Assembly (NCBI GenBank): GCA_000499405.2
Contig: HG738137.1
Coordinates: forward strand, 6,944,001-7,008,000
Source of the DNA: Onchocerca volvulus
Lineage: Eukaryota > Nematoda > Chromadorea > Rhabditida > Onchocercidae
DNA: 64,000 nt
Reading direction: 5' to 3'
Below are positions 1 through 11,500 of the stretch, one piece after another; within the stretch, counting starts at the first letter, position 1, and the number at the start of each line of letters is the position of its first letter. The notes beneath the pieces are model-generated. The model worked only from the letters and a program-made list of their open reading frames with translations. It had not been told where the DNA came from and did no database searches. Position numbers and translations under genes: made by a program.

Positions 1-775
1 ACAAATATCTGTCTATTCTGTCCTTTTCTATTCTCTCAATGTTCATTCTATGCCATCAGTGATTATTCTATCTTCTGTTTTTCTGCCAGTATCTGTTTTG
101 CCCAGAAAATTCCATTCAATTCTTTCGACTTCTCGGCAAAACCGTGAAATAAGTGCAGATGGTCATACTGTTTGAATATTTAAGAGGACGGACGTGTCAA
201 ACCCCTTGCTCCGTGTCTCATTTACGTGGACTTTATCCGACTTCACGTATCTCCAGACAGGAAAGCTGAAAATGATTCAAATTTTCTTAACGAAGCCGTT
301 TATGGTGTCGTATTGCACGCTTAGGGACGCGATGCAATCTGGCCAGAATCCTCGACTGGCATCATTGTTAACAATGTTGAGTAGAGTGCTGGCTAAAATC
401 GCAAATTGTGTTTACTCTTCAGCGGTGCAAAGGAATGAATCAGAAATAGCGTCTGACTATGATAATCTTATCTCTTACCGATTGATAAGGATTTCTTATC
501 AATCAAGTCTTCACAATATGCTCCGAAATTCAGAAATCCCCTCTTGAAATGAAGGTTAAATTTCCAGAAAAACTTTAAATCAAAGTTTTTCTCCCTAACA
601 TAAATCTAATTTTTTTATTTTGGGTTTCGAAATTTCTTTTTCCTTGAAGAATTCACATTTCCTTGTATAATTTGCTCATGCAAAGCATTCTAATCAATGT
701 ACCAGTTAATCAGCATATGCACATCCTTTGCACAAGCACATTATTTAGATTTGGCTTGATTACTACCATTTTCAG
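1..775. other. Upstream region of gly-2, no assigned gene
   Basis: This is probably the promoter side of gly-2. It contains a plus-strand open frame (about 194-547, opening on GTG, first internal ATG near 271) with no domain I recognise and no clear splice signals. It also has a small 10-bp hairpin (480-489 with 495-504). The stretch is slightly less AT-rich than the introns that follow. I cannot say whether the open frame is a real exon or chance. Confidence 0.4.
774..775 (+). other. Predicted spliced-leader acceptor of gly-2
   Basis: A TTTTCAG acceptor ends at 775, and the presumed start ATG follows at 797. No upstream exon is needed to complete the protein, so this AG is best read as a trans-splice (or 5'UTR) acceptor with a 21-base leader. 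This is inferred from position only. Confidence 0.5.
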
Positions 776-796
776 GCTACCTGTGGGGAGAAAGTT

Positions 797-3700
797 ATGT
801 ACTATTGCGCCCGATGGCTAATGAGACGAGCCAAGCATGTTTGCTCAAATTGTGCTCTTCTCCTTTGTTCTGTTTTTATGTTTGCCAATCTATTCATCGG
901 AATATTACTGTTAGCGATGCGCGATGGTTTAGTGGTACTGTTTGTTCTGCTGTTTTACCAGTTAAAACAAGAGTTAAATTCGTCAAAGTTTATTTTTCGT
1001 AGTTTCTCTCTGCTAGGTTCCTTACCTGGCCCGAATATTAATGAAGCTAATATTTACATTCTGGCCATTTTGTGCATTTTTTATGGAAATTAGAGCTCTG
1101 TCTATTTACTAATCTGTCGATCGCAATGAGCAGAAATTTTCCCATGTCTGGAAAATGTAATAATTCATTAGTGATAATTTCTGACCACTTAGTGTTGTTA
1201 GACATAAGGAACAAAATGAAATAATTGATTGTGTAAGTGACACAGCGATTTTCAAATTGATTATTAGTTCAAGTGAACCAAGATCGTCTTATCAGTTTTT
1301 ATCAACACGTTATGGCTTCTCTGATCAATTGTACTTAATTTTAAGATCAAATTTTCTGTCGTAGTGTATCACCTTGATTATCATAAGTGACGTATATTTT
1401 TTCTCAAAGATTCGTAAACTAATAGAATGAAAATCTAATTACTATCAAAAAATAGGATGAACATAATTGAAAGACTTTAATCAGATGAAACATTCTGGGA
1501 ATTTTTGCGCAAAAAGTTTTATTTATGAATAAATTTAATTTTTTAAGGTGTTGAATCCAATTGCAGTTTTTACAACCTTTTTTTGCATGACTATTATTTA
1601 TTAAATTTGCAACTAACTTTCGAATGTAGTTTTTTATATGAATTGATAACACTTGATCGAAGATGAGATGGTTAGCTTGAATAGCTGCCTCAGCAGGTGT
1701 CAGATAATTCAAATTTTTTTGTCCTTTATCAAGCCTATCACGATGTTGTGTTTTTATATCACATGAAGGCATGATTTCAAGCAGAGAGATCACTTCTCTC
1801 CATAATAAAGTGTTTCATTTAGTTATGTTAAAGAATATAATCAAAATTTTTCACTTATATGGATTTATAATCATTTCAGGATGAAGATGAGTTTTATTAT
1901 GAGAATGTCAGAAAGCATGGACATATAGTATTAACTCGAAAGAAAAGTAATCCTTTTTAAAAACTATTATTCCCTAATAATTTTTTGCCCATGTGATTTG
2001 GGACAAGCAGCAGAGTGATTTCTTCTTTAAAATAGTAAGATATTCATATCTTCGAAGAAAGTATCGAAAACTATGCTCTAGAATAATTGATAGAGACTCT
2101 TATTGTAATAACAATTAATTACAGCTTTAGAACAACAAGAATGTGTTATATCAGAAGAGGAAGCTATCGAATATCCCAGCTGCCTCGAAAAAATGGAGTG
2201 GATGGAGGAAGGATGGCAAACACACGAATGTTATGCGTTTTACGGCGTAAATGGAACGTTCTGCTCGTATAGAATTTATCTTTCCGAAATCGAAAAGCAT
2301 TGCCCGATTTTGCCGTGGCGAAAGACCATCAAAGATGATAGTGCAGTTTTGTTTGAAAATGAAGCACTATCGGTAACTGATTTGCGCTATTTTTGGAATT
2401 ACCTCTCATGTTTGATTGATGGTTAATTTTAAAGAAGTAATTATTAATTAAGTTTATTACGAAATCGCAAGTTGATTAGAATCTTTTTCGATTGTTCAGT
2501 GCACAGCTTTATGTTGGTGATATCTTCGCAACAAAAACATTAGCACTGTTCACTTTAAATCGTTATGTTTAGTTGATTGATGTTTAGTTTGTTGGTAGTT
2601 TAGACCTCTGTCTTTATTTAGTGTGCATTTGATAGTATCTTTTTTCTGAAGCTTCCAGATTAGACATTAATATGGAATATTGAGTTTGATTTCATGAGAA
2701 ATTTTGAGATTCAGAAAATTAATTTAAAATGGATTTAGCAGTCAATAAATTTGACAGATTTTATTGAAAGTTTAACTATCATTTAGCATAATATACTAAA
2801 TTTTTCTAAAGATCACTTTCAGGTAGAACGGGATCTATCAGGTCTTTTTAAACTTATGTTTGATAATGAACTGAATTATAAATTTATAAGGACCCGAATT
2901 ACTCTTTTATGGCCCAAATGGTTAAGTGCTTACGATGAATTGATGATCAAATGGCCAAAAACCGTATCATCAAGACGAAAATTCAACGTACGCAAGCAGA
3001 TTTCAATTTTAAACTTTTGATTTTTTTTTCTGTCGAAATCACCGTCATTTATTTGGACATAGATACTAATTGTAGATAATAATACATATGGGTTTCCTGA
3101 GTAGAGAAGCTGGTTTCAAATTCGGTGAGCTATCATCTACTGGTGGGCCACTTGGAGAACTTGTGCAGTGGTCCGATTTGATTGCAGCACTTTATCTTTT
3201 GGGCCACAACCTCATGATTTCTACTGAAGTTAAAACACTGAAAAAGTATTCTCTTTGCATATATTTATATAATAGAGAAAGATAAAATAGATAAGAAAAA
3301 GCTTTTGTATAAAGTGAATGTTCTTTCCGATGAAATTAGAAAATCAAATTCAAAATTATTTGTCGGAGATAGTTGTATCCACTGAGAACTTCTGTTTTAG
3401 ATTTTAATAAATAGTTGTGTCCACTGAGAACTTCAGTTTCAAATTTTAATGAATATCAAGATATGAAAGAAATAATCTTGTAATCAGTAATTGTTTGCTT
3501 TGGATAAATCAGTGATATATTTAAAGAACTAATAGCAATCATAAAAATATTTAATAAACTAATAGTAAATAATGTAAAACATAACTTTCATCAAACATAC
3601 CTGGTAATGTTAGTAGCATGATAATCTTGTTCCGAAATATTCCTTTTAAGCTTTCTTTGTGATTCTAAATTCTTTGAAACCTTTTTAATAATGAAATGGA

Positions 3701-6700
3701 ATATTTCATTAACAAGAACAAGAATATTTCTTTATCATATTGAAAGCTACTGAGATACTACACCTAGGTTAATTTGTCTGTTCTTTTGTCTGTTTCGCTA
3801 AAATGGTTTCCTTATATGCTGTCTTATCAGAGGGGGGAATTCCTTCTTCATGCTTACGTTTTAAATTGGTTTTTTTAAATGTGCTTAATTTTTTAGAAAT
3901 ATAAAAAAAATCGATTACAAATTTCCTTGTCCAATACAAAATGGAGAAGTAATTAATCTCGTTTTCACTGATATTGTTGGTCTGAGATATCTCCGTGGAA
4001 AAATGAATGATTTGTTTAATAAAATAAAGTAAGTCGATAAATTAAATTGAAAAAATAGGCTTATTATTTACTTGAGAATTGTTTTACATTTCTAGATTTA
4101 AATTTGTATATTGCTGTTTTATAGACCTTATTCTCTATCAGAGATTCGAATTATTTAAATTATTTCTCAGATATTTCTTTCTTTTTCAATTGGTGCTGTG
4201 CAAATCTATCCTTTTTTACGTCGAGAAAATGATAGAGCAGAGAAAGAATTCATTTAATTAGCGATCAAGTTAAGTTACTTATTTCAGATGTACAATACGA
4301 GTTCTAGATTCATTTGGCACACATGCGGAATTCAATTCTCAAAATTACTTTACTACTCATAAAAATTCATTAGGTGGATCGGGGAAAAATCCGTGGGGTA
4401 ACCATCAGTTGGATTTGCAGCAATTTATGACGATGTTTCCTCATACAGATGATAATACATTTCTTGGATTTGCAGTGGAAATGCATCCAGTTAACCAAGA
4501 TATCAGGAGAGATAATGTTACATTGGTAAGCATTTCATATAATTTTATCAGTAAATATCTAGTTCAAAATGATATTTTGGATATTAGATGCGATGTAGAA
4601 AGCTTGGATAGACTCGAATCCTTTATCGTGAATAAAGTCCAGTTATTTAAGGGCAGGATTTCAACTTGCTTCTTAACAGTTGGCGTTGATGACATCGTGC
4701 CCCTCTCCTTGGATATTATAGGCCTCGTTCCTTTTTGTGATGAATTTGACTCTTAAAGCGCACCATTCTAGATTCTGATTGCTTGCAAAAATTCTAATTT
4801 ATAGGTTTATGGTAAAGCAGGCTATATGTGGAAAAATGCGAAACGACTCATAGAAACAGTACGAAAATTTACAGAAGTGCATGCAACAGTTAGCGATAAT
4901 TTGCCAGATTTCGATAGCCTTGTAATAAATCATGGAGTTTTAACAGGTTCCGAATTACACGCCCTGATGAGAAAAGTGAAGATATTCTTGGGTCTTGGTT
5001 TTCCGTTTGAAGGCCCTGCGCCATTGGAAGCCATTGCAACTGGTGTTGTTTTCATCAACCCTTCATTTAATCCGCCGAAATCACGAAAAACATCTGATTT
5101 CTTCAAGGACAAACCAACTTTACGCGAAGTAAATTTAAAAAAAAAAAATAAAAATTGTTCGGACTTTCATAATTTAGTATGTTTGATTGGATTCAGTGAG
5201 TAGCAGTGCTGAAGTTGTTGAGTTGAAATCATCTCCTGATTATGACAACGCTGAGCCTATATGACTTGCATTATTTTTCTGCGATATAAAATCTCATCAT
5301 AAAAAGGTTCGGAGCATATCGAGTTTCGAATGTATCAGTAAAACATCATTGACAACAATTAGATGCCTTTTTTTGTTCTGCAGTTTCGTTTTATAAAATT
5401 CAAGTACTCTGGAAATTCCAGCTAACGAGTCAAAATCCTTATGCGGAGCTTTTTATTGGTAGGCCTCATGTATTAACTGTTGACATTGATAATTCATCGC
5501 AAGTGGAAGATACAATACGTGAAGCCTTGCTTTCAAAAGTTAGTGTTTGGATCAGGTTTTTATGAATTTAGCCGAGAAGTTCACGATTTTGAGCCAAAGT
5601 TATTCAAAATATTTTTCTTAAAGTTTACAGTTACTTATCTTCTTTAGCTAGAAAATTGCCTGGATGATAGTGCTATTCCAGATTGTAATACGACATCTCT
5701 GAATCACAACCTTAGGACATGTTTCTCGTGCAAAATCGAGTTATTCTTCACACGTTTCACTTCATGACATATTTAGAAAAATATTTTGATGTCAATAGTC
5801 CTTTTTATATAAAATGCACTTATTTTATATTTTTTAATTGAGATCATTTGGCCGAAGCAAAAACTATTAAATAATATATAAAATAATTCGTCCTGACTTC
5901 TAGCCTATTCCATATACTCCTTTCGAATTTACAATCTTGGGAATGCTACAACGAGTCAATATTCTTGTTTCCAAGCAGAATTTTTGTCATGTCACCCATT
6001 TTCCTCCTCGACAGGCGATGTTAATCGTTGAAGCAGTTTCAATGCAATCTTGTCAAGATGCATGTCGCCAACATAGTTAGTTTTACCGTTAACAGAGTTT
6101 TGATTGAATTTTATCATTGACAGAATTTTGTGGAAACGGATCAGTATCATTTTAATAAAAGTAAGTACAATGGGAAGAGCATTTGTAACTTAATTGGGAA
6201 AAAAATTTTTGTTTACTCGTTCAAGATTTTATGTTGTTTTATCAATCATTGTACATTTCTGATGAGAAATATTTCTATTAATTAACAGTTCTGATTGTTT
6301 TTGTATTGGTTGTTTTTAGATCTTCTGTGTGAGCGTTCATTCTTCCGTCGTTTGAATATGCCTGAATTTTTAAATAAGTATGTCCTTTGCTTTTCATCAG
6401 TGATGTAACAGTTATACTGGATTATCCTTCTGCCCATTCTCATTACTAAGAATGAATTGTGAATTTTTCAATGAATTTTCCCAATCATGGATAAATTTCT
6501 TATTGACTTCGAGTAAGGTGAATTCATTGTCGGTATTATGAAATCTATAGCATTAATTGTGCATTGGTAAATTGCACTGTTTTCATTTTGCTAAATCTTT
6601 GTGAATTGTAATTACTGCAAATTATTTACTTTCAGAAGTAGATTATGTGCTGTAATAAATAGTATTTCAAGTCCATATGCGCCATATGAGTGCTCGAAGC

Positions 6701-6819
6701 AAGGAAACCCAGATTTGTATAGCTGTGCATCTGTTCCGACTGTTCCAAGTATCCGACGAATCTGCCCTTGCCGTGATTTTATCTTGGGTCAGACGGCTCT
6801 CTGTTCTTCTTGTTTATGA
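797..6819 (+). CDS. gly-2: Alpha-1,6-mannosylglycoprotein 6-beta-N-acetylglucosaminyltransferase V (MGAT5 / GLY-2)
   Basis: This Golgi type II membrane enzyme adds the beta-1,6-GlcNAc branch to N-glycans. Exons, all in phase: 797-934, 1880-1946, 2125-2372, 2823-2987, 3076-3245, 3897-4028, 4288-4525, 4805-5128, 5422-5538, 5904-6075, 6320-6377, 6636-6819, giving about 670 residues, close to the usual family length. A basic N-terminus is followed by a hydrophobic anchor (about residues 17-41), then the lumenal domain. Family hallmarks read directly: YGVNGTFCSYRIYLSE, GGPLGELVQWSDLI (containing the glutamate I take as the catalytic base), LDLQQFMTMFPHTDDNTFLG, VYGKAGYMWKN, LGLGFPFEGPAPLEAIA, and the C-terminal cysteine block CPCRDFILGQTALCSSCL. 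The N-terminal exon (797-934) is the least certain part, resting on phase and the anchor alone. Intron 1 carries an unexplained antisense open frame, and intron 5 carries a tandem duplication. Confidence 0.93.
3369..3452. repeat. Two-copy tandem duplication, 42-bp unit
   Basis: Two head-to-tail 42-base units (3369-3410, 3411-3452) sit in intron 5 of gly-2. Both begin ATAGTTGT and share CCACTGAGAACTTC, with a few substitutions. No gene or transposon feature accompanies them. Confidence 0.85.
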
Positions 6820-6877
6820 CTCGACTTTTTAAGATTTTATTTTATACACAAGTTCAGAATTGTTTTTCTTTACATTC

Positions 6878-6941
6878 TTCTTGCAGACAAATATCTTTCG
6901 TTTCATATGTTCTTGTAGACAAATATCTTCAGTTTCGTATG
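6878..6941. repeat. Two-copy tandem duplication, 32-bp unit
   Basis: Two adjacent 32-base units (6878-6909, 6910-6941) share AGACAAATATCTT. They start about 60 bases past the gly-2 stop, so they probably lie in its 3'UTR. Confidence 0.85.
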
Positions 6942-7395
6942 TTAATGGATCTGATCTAAAATTTAAGTTATGTAATCTTCCATATCTGTAGTTGCATAAA
7001 ATCACAATATCTTCATTTCCTAATGCTATTATTTCCCTCAAGTTACATTAAATAATGTCTTGTATTGCTACAACTTAGTATTTTGGAAGCTTTTAAATAT
7101 TGTAAAAAATTGCAACTATTTCACCGCAAAAGGACTCAACAGGAATGCATTAGAATAAATTTGTGCCAAAAATCTTATTTTAATGCATTCCTTCTGAATT
7201 CTTTTGTGGTGATTAACTGTAATTTTTGTACCCAACTTTTCTGTTCCATCCTGCAACACATTCTTAAATAAACATGTTATTATTTTGTGTATGTGTTTTA
7301 TCTATATATATTGTTTTAATGCATATTCCTTGCTTTTTATTTTTGTTATAATGGTTTATTACATGCTGCATAATTCATGTTTATTTTAATTTAAA

Positions 7396-7845
7396 AATGG
7401 TGTTAGAAAAAAAATTCGAGCAATTTTCTTATTTGAATTCAAATGGATCATGAGACAATTCGCAACGTCAATAATAGATTTGGGAATTGCTTCATGTGAT
7501 CGTTCTGTTGATATTGGAGTTCGGAAGGTAAAGAGAATAATTGGAAGCTAACAATAACGAACTGAATAGCTGGTCCTCGTGCAGCTACACCAGAAGTTGC
7601 TGAAATATTCAAGGATTTTTTCCGCAATCATTTAAGAATAACAAAATTTGAAGTAAATGGAAGAAAGAAGGGTCTGATAAATTGTTGTCCGCAAGTGTTT
7701 ATTTCCTTTTATTCTACAGGATAGTAATGGATATTTCCTTGATCCAATTGTGATATGTTATGGAAAGTGGATTCTACGCAATAACGTGATGCTCATTACA
7801 ATAGTTGAACCGAAAGACTTCAGAATCGAACTTGCATCAAAATAA
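7396..7845 (+). mobile_element. Degenerate mariner-family transposase relic
   Basis: Several fragments read like mariner transposase, in order but in shifted frames with stops. Near 7399 there is KKIRAIFLFEFK, matching the N-terminal HTH opening. Near 7490 there is DRSVDIGVRKVKR, in the place of the usual RTVQWWFKKF segment. Around 7580 there is PRAATPEVAEIF, like the TTREVAEEL segment. Near 7735 there is FLDPIVICYGKWIL, like FLDRIVTCDEKWIL. In that last motif the first catalytic aspartate and the next glutamate read Tyr and Gly, so the copy is dead. The C-terminal half with the second and third catalytic residues is absent or unrecognisable. I saw no terminal inverted repeats. The assignment rests on motif resemblance. 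Confidence 0.72.
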
Positions 7846-8552
7846 TCATATTTACAGTTTCAACTGAGAAATATATTCAGCAAATAGATATTATTGGAAA
7901 TTTCTGCATTCTTCATCCTATATTCTATCCGTTTGCAATTAATGGCAGTACAGGGATTTCTGCTATCGGGGAATCAGATAATGAATTTCCGAACAAAAAC
8001 TTGATTGTGAACAGGTAACTTGCAGTATCAAAAATACAACTCTTTTCTGGATCCCTATGAACGATGTTCTGCTAGACTCTTCTTGCATTAACCTAAATCG
8101 TGTTGTCTGATGTAGATTATTAAAATTTCTCAATCCTAGAATTTTTAATATTTTTTTCTCGAATCATCTTATTGTTGAACTTGTTTATGTATCACTTTAT
8201 ACGTAAGCATTTCTGCATTTCAATCTATACATGTAATCTAAAATATGACTTCCACACATAATTAATGAAAATAATTACAAAAAAATATGTGACCACTATG
8301 CAGGAATGTTTTAGAAACAGCCAGTTTCGAAATGAAATCAAGACTGCAAAAATAATCACGCTCAACATACGAATAAAAGTTGAATTTCATAACTTCGCTA
8401 ACTGATAATCTAGAATATCAGCTAGTTAAGAATATCAGGTCTTCTTTAAATAAGATCATCTCTTATAATGTTAACAGAAAACGTATTATTTTACATGAGA
8501 AACTGAATAGGATTATATAGTTTTTCTTCAACCATCGTCATTATTTTCACAT

Positions 8553-11500
8553 TTATATATCAGATGAATCATTCGCATCTGTATGATCACAGTTCAAACT
8601 TGCAATTGCCATTTGCATTGCAGCGCGAAAATTTCGGAGACTTCGCTGAAAAAGCCTAAAAAAGTGAATTTTATTCCTGAAATCCATGTCAAGTGTATGC
8701 AGTGTTTTCAAGAGAATAGATCTAAAAAAGATTCATAATAAATATTTCATCTATGATTAAATGAGAAATCACGACAGTTTTGAAGTGCCACTAAGCTTCA
8801 AGCCATCTTTTCAAAGTGCTGAAATTTTTTTTTTCTTTTTTTTTTTCATAAATAAGCAGTATACATCAAACAGATGGACAATATTAAATCGGAGAAGTTA
8901 GAAGTAACCGATCCCGTTTGCAAAGCAAAACTATTTCCTATTGATTTACGAATTTCAAGCAAATAAAGCTTACGATTGATCCAAGCTGTTGAGAAGTTTA
9001 GCGCGGAAAGAGTTTACAACAGTCCTAAAGATAGGATATTATCGGTTATTGTATAACATATTAAGGAAAAAATGTAAGATAAAAAATTTCAGGCAAAAGA
9101 ATCCAAACCTTGTTTTCAATGACAAGAAATTTTGTACACTTTCTTCAAATGCTGTAACATCGGTAACAATTTGTGTGGTTTGTTCCAACGAAATATTTTG
9201 TATATGACCAAGTCGATCGATTAGCTGATCGAATGCATTTTGTATTATTAGACTAAGAATCTGCAACTAAATTAAATTAAAGAAAAAAAAAAATGTTGGG
9301 ACCCGTGATGAAAACAATACTAGAGAGTAACAAATCAGACCAGATTCATCTCATGGAACCATTTAAGATCAAGAGGATAGTGTTCTCTTAGCTGAAATTT
9401 AAAAGACACACAGGACAGATAATTATCTAAAAAATATAAAAGCTAAAACAATTCTCAAAAAAAAAAACAGTTCCATCATTCGATCCTGACTTGCACAATT
9501 TTAGTGGAACAACTGTAGTCCAGCAAGGATCTCAAAGACCATGATAAAAGATCAGAATTTTAAATGCTTTCAAATTTTTTAAAAAATTTCTTAATTTTTT
9601 TTTATTACCAAAAACATATTATTATCAAAAAAGATAATAATATGTTTTTGGTAATAAATTTACGTCAGCATTTACAAACTGAAAGAATACCTCGCGCATG
9701 AGATGTGGAGCAAGCAAGCATATTTCCGTCTGAATGAATATTAGATACATTATGAGTTCTTTAATGTAATCTGATGCCTCTGAAACAGTAGGAAACAGTA
9801 GGAATCGTGCCAGATTATTTAAAAAAGATGAGAACCATGAAATTTATCCTTTCTAAGATGTTAACTTTAAATATTTCAAATAGCAGCTTGGCAATAAATC
9901 AGTTTATCTAAATATAAGCAATTTGCTGAATGAAGCATGGCAAAAAATCATAACCAGAGATAAAGTTCCAGTCCTTCGTTCATTCTATTGGAATAAAAGA
10001 GCTCATCCAAAATGTTGTCACAATAATCTTTCGCTCATAAAAAGTTCATTTTTAGATTTCAGAAACTAATTAGTCATAAAGAAAATAAAACTGAATGCCA
10101 CCTTCGTTCGGTAGATCTTCATAATTGACCGATCCAAACATAGAACTAAATGTAGAACACTTTATTTGCAAATAATATTTCATCAAATTTTGCCGAAACA
10201 CCAACAACTCTCCTTTACTTTTCTGAAATGAACACATTCCTTTTTTGCTTTCCAGAAATTTCTTTAAAATTTTAATTTTGAGGAAAAGAGAGAAAAATAT
10301 CAGAATTATATTCTTTCAATCTGCGGAAGATTCCTCCATTCTCATATTATTTTTTTTTTTGGATTTTGATAGTGATATGACATGATATGATATATAATTA
10401 AACTAAGCTTTTTTTGTTTATTTTTTAAACAATGAAGCAATCTAAGTTTTTCAAAGAGAGAAGTAAGTAACGGATAGTTACTTTCTTGAATTTTACTATG
10501 TTTGCATAAAAAGTCATAATAAAAGCTCACTTCGAATATGATATCGCCATATTTGACACCATTTTCAGTTAAGCGGCGACAAATTGTGAGCAAAGAATTT
10601 TCTACTACATATTCAATGTTACAAATGGCAATAAGCAACTTTCGGCAGCTAGCTGTTCTGTCACTGAATAAAGTTGATGGACGTCTTGTACAACTTCTAC
10701 AAAAAGTTATTTCTATATCAAATTATCTGGAATTTTTTTTTTGTTTAAATCGAAATCGTTTCAAATCATCATCACAAGTGTAAATAATATATTTCACATT
10801 TTCTGATAAAACTAGTAATTAATTTCTCAGCTTTGAATCTAAACGGTCCACTAATTAAGTTATACTGCAGCTTTCAAAACAAATGTGGTCCGATTTCTGT
10901 CAAATATACAGACTTTCAAGTGAATTATTTTATTCTATTTTAAAATTTCACCAAAATTTATCGAATTCCGAGACATATTTTGTTCTAAAATTTAATATAC
11001 CTCAGTTGTAAAGCATTCTCTATACAATCACGAACTGATGTGAGAATCATCGTAAACAAATCAACCAACATTGAGCGGAACCGTTCCCTACTGAACAAAT
11101 CCAATTCATTCGAATAATTTGAAGATGAAAGTATTTGTCGAATTTGTACCATACTATTATTCACCTCAAAAAAAGTTACTATAAAAATCTTTAAATACAG
11201 AATAATAGCAGAGGTAATTTCAGTCCGATTTAAAGAACTTTGTAACGAGTCTTAATTAATCCAAAACCATTTTCAAAGATAAAATACTCCCGCTTTTTTG
11301 GATTACTGATAAGTTATTCGACGCTAATCTCAGAGTAATTCAACTGCTTTTCGAATGGTAAAAATGATCTTTCTGAATAATTGTTTTCCATCTCCATGTA
11401 TTTTGAATTAAGAGCATAAAATTGGGTACAGGATTTTTGAGTAGAGCCAATATAAATCTCACCTCAGTTTCATACAGATCCGGTAAATTGGTTTTCGATA

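Larger units (their letters stand above)
6820..8552. other. Convergent intergenic region between gly-2 and sec-5
   Basis: This gap separates the 3' ends of two convergent genes. It holds the 32-bp tandem duplication, a possible polyadenylation motif AATAAA near 7267, and the mariner relic (listed separately). From about 7850 to 8552 I see only AT-rich sequence with stops in all frames. Confidence 0.6.
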
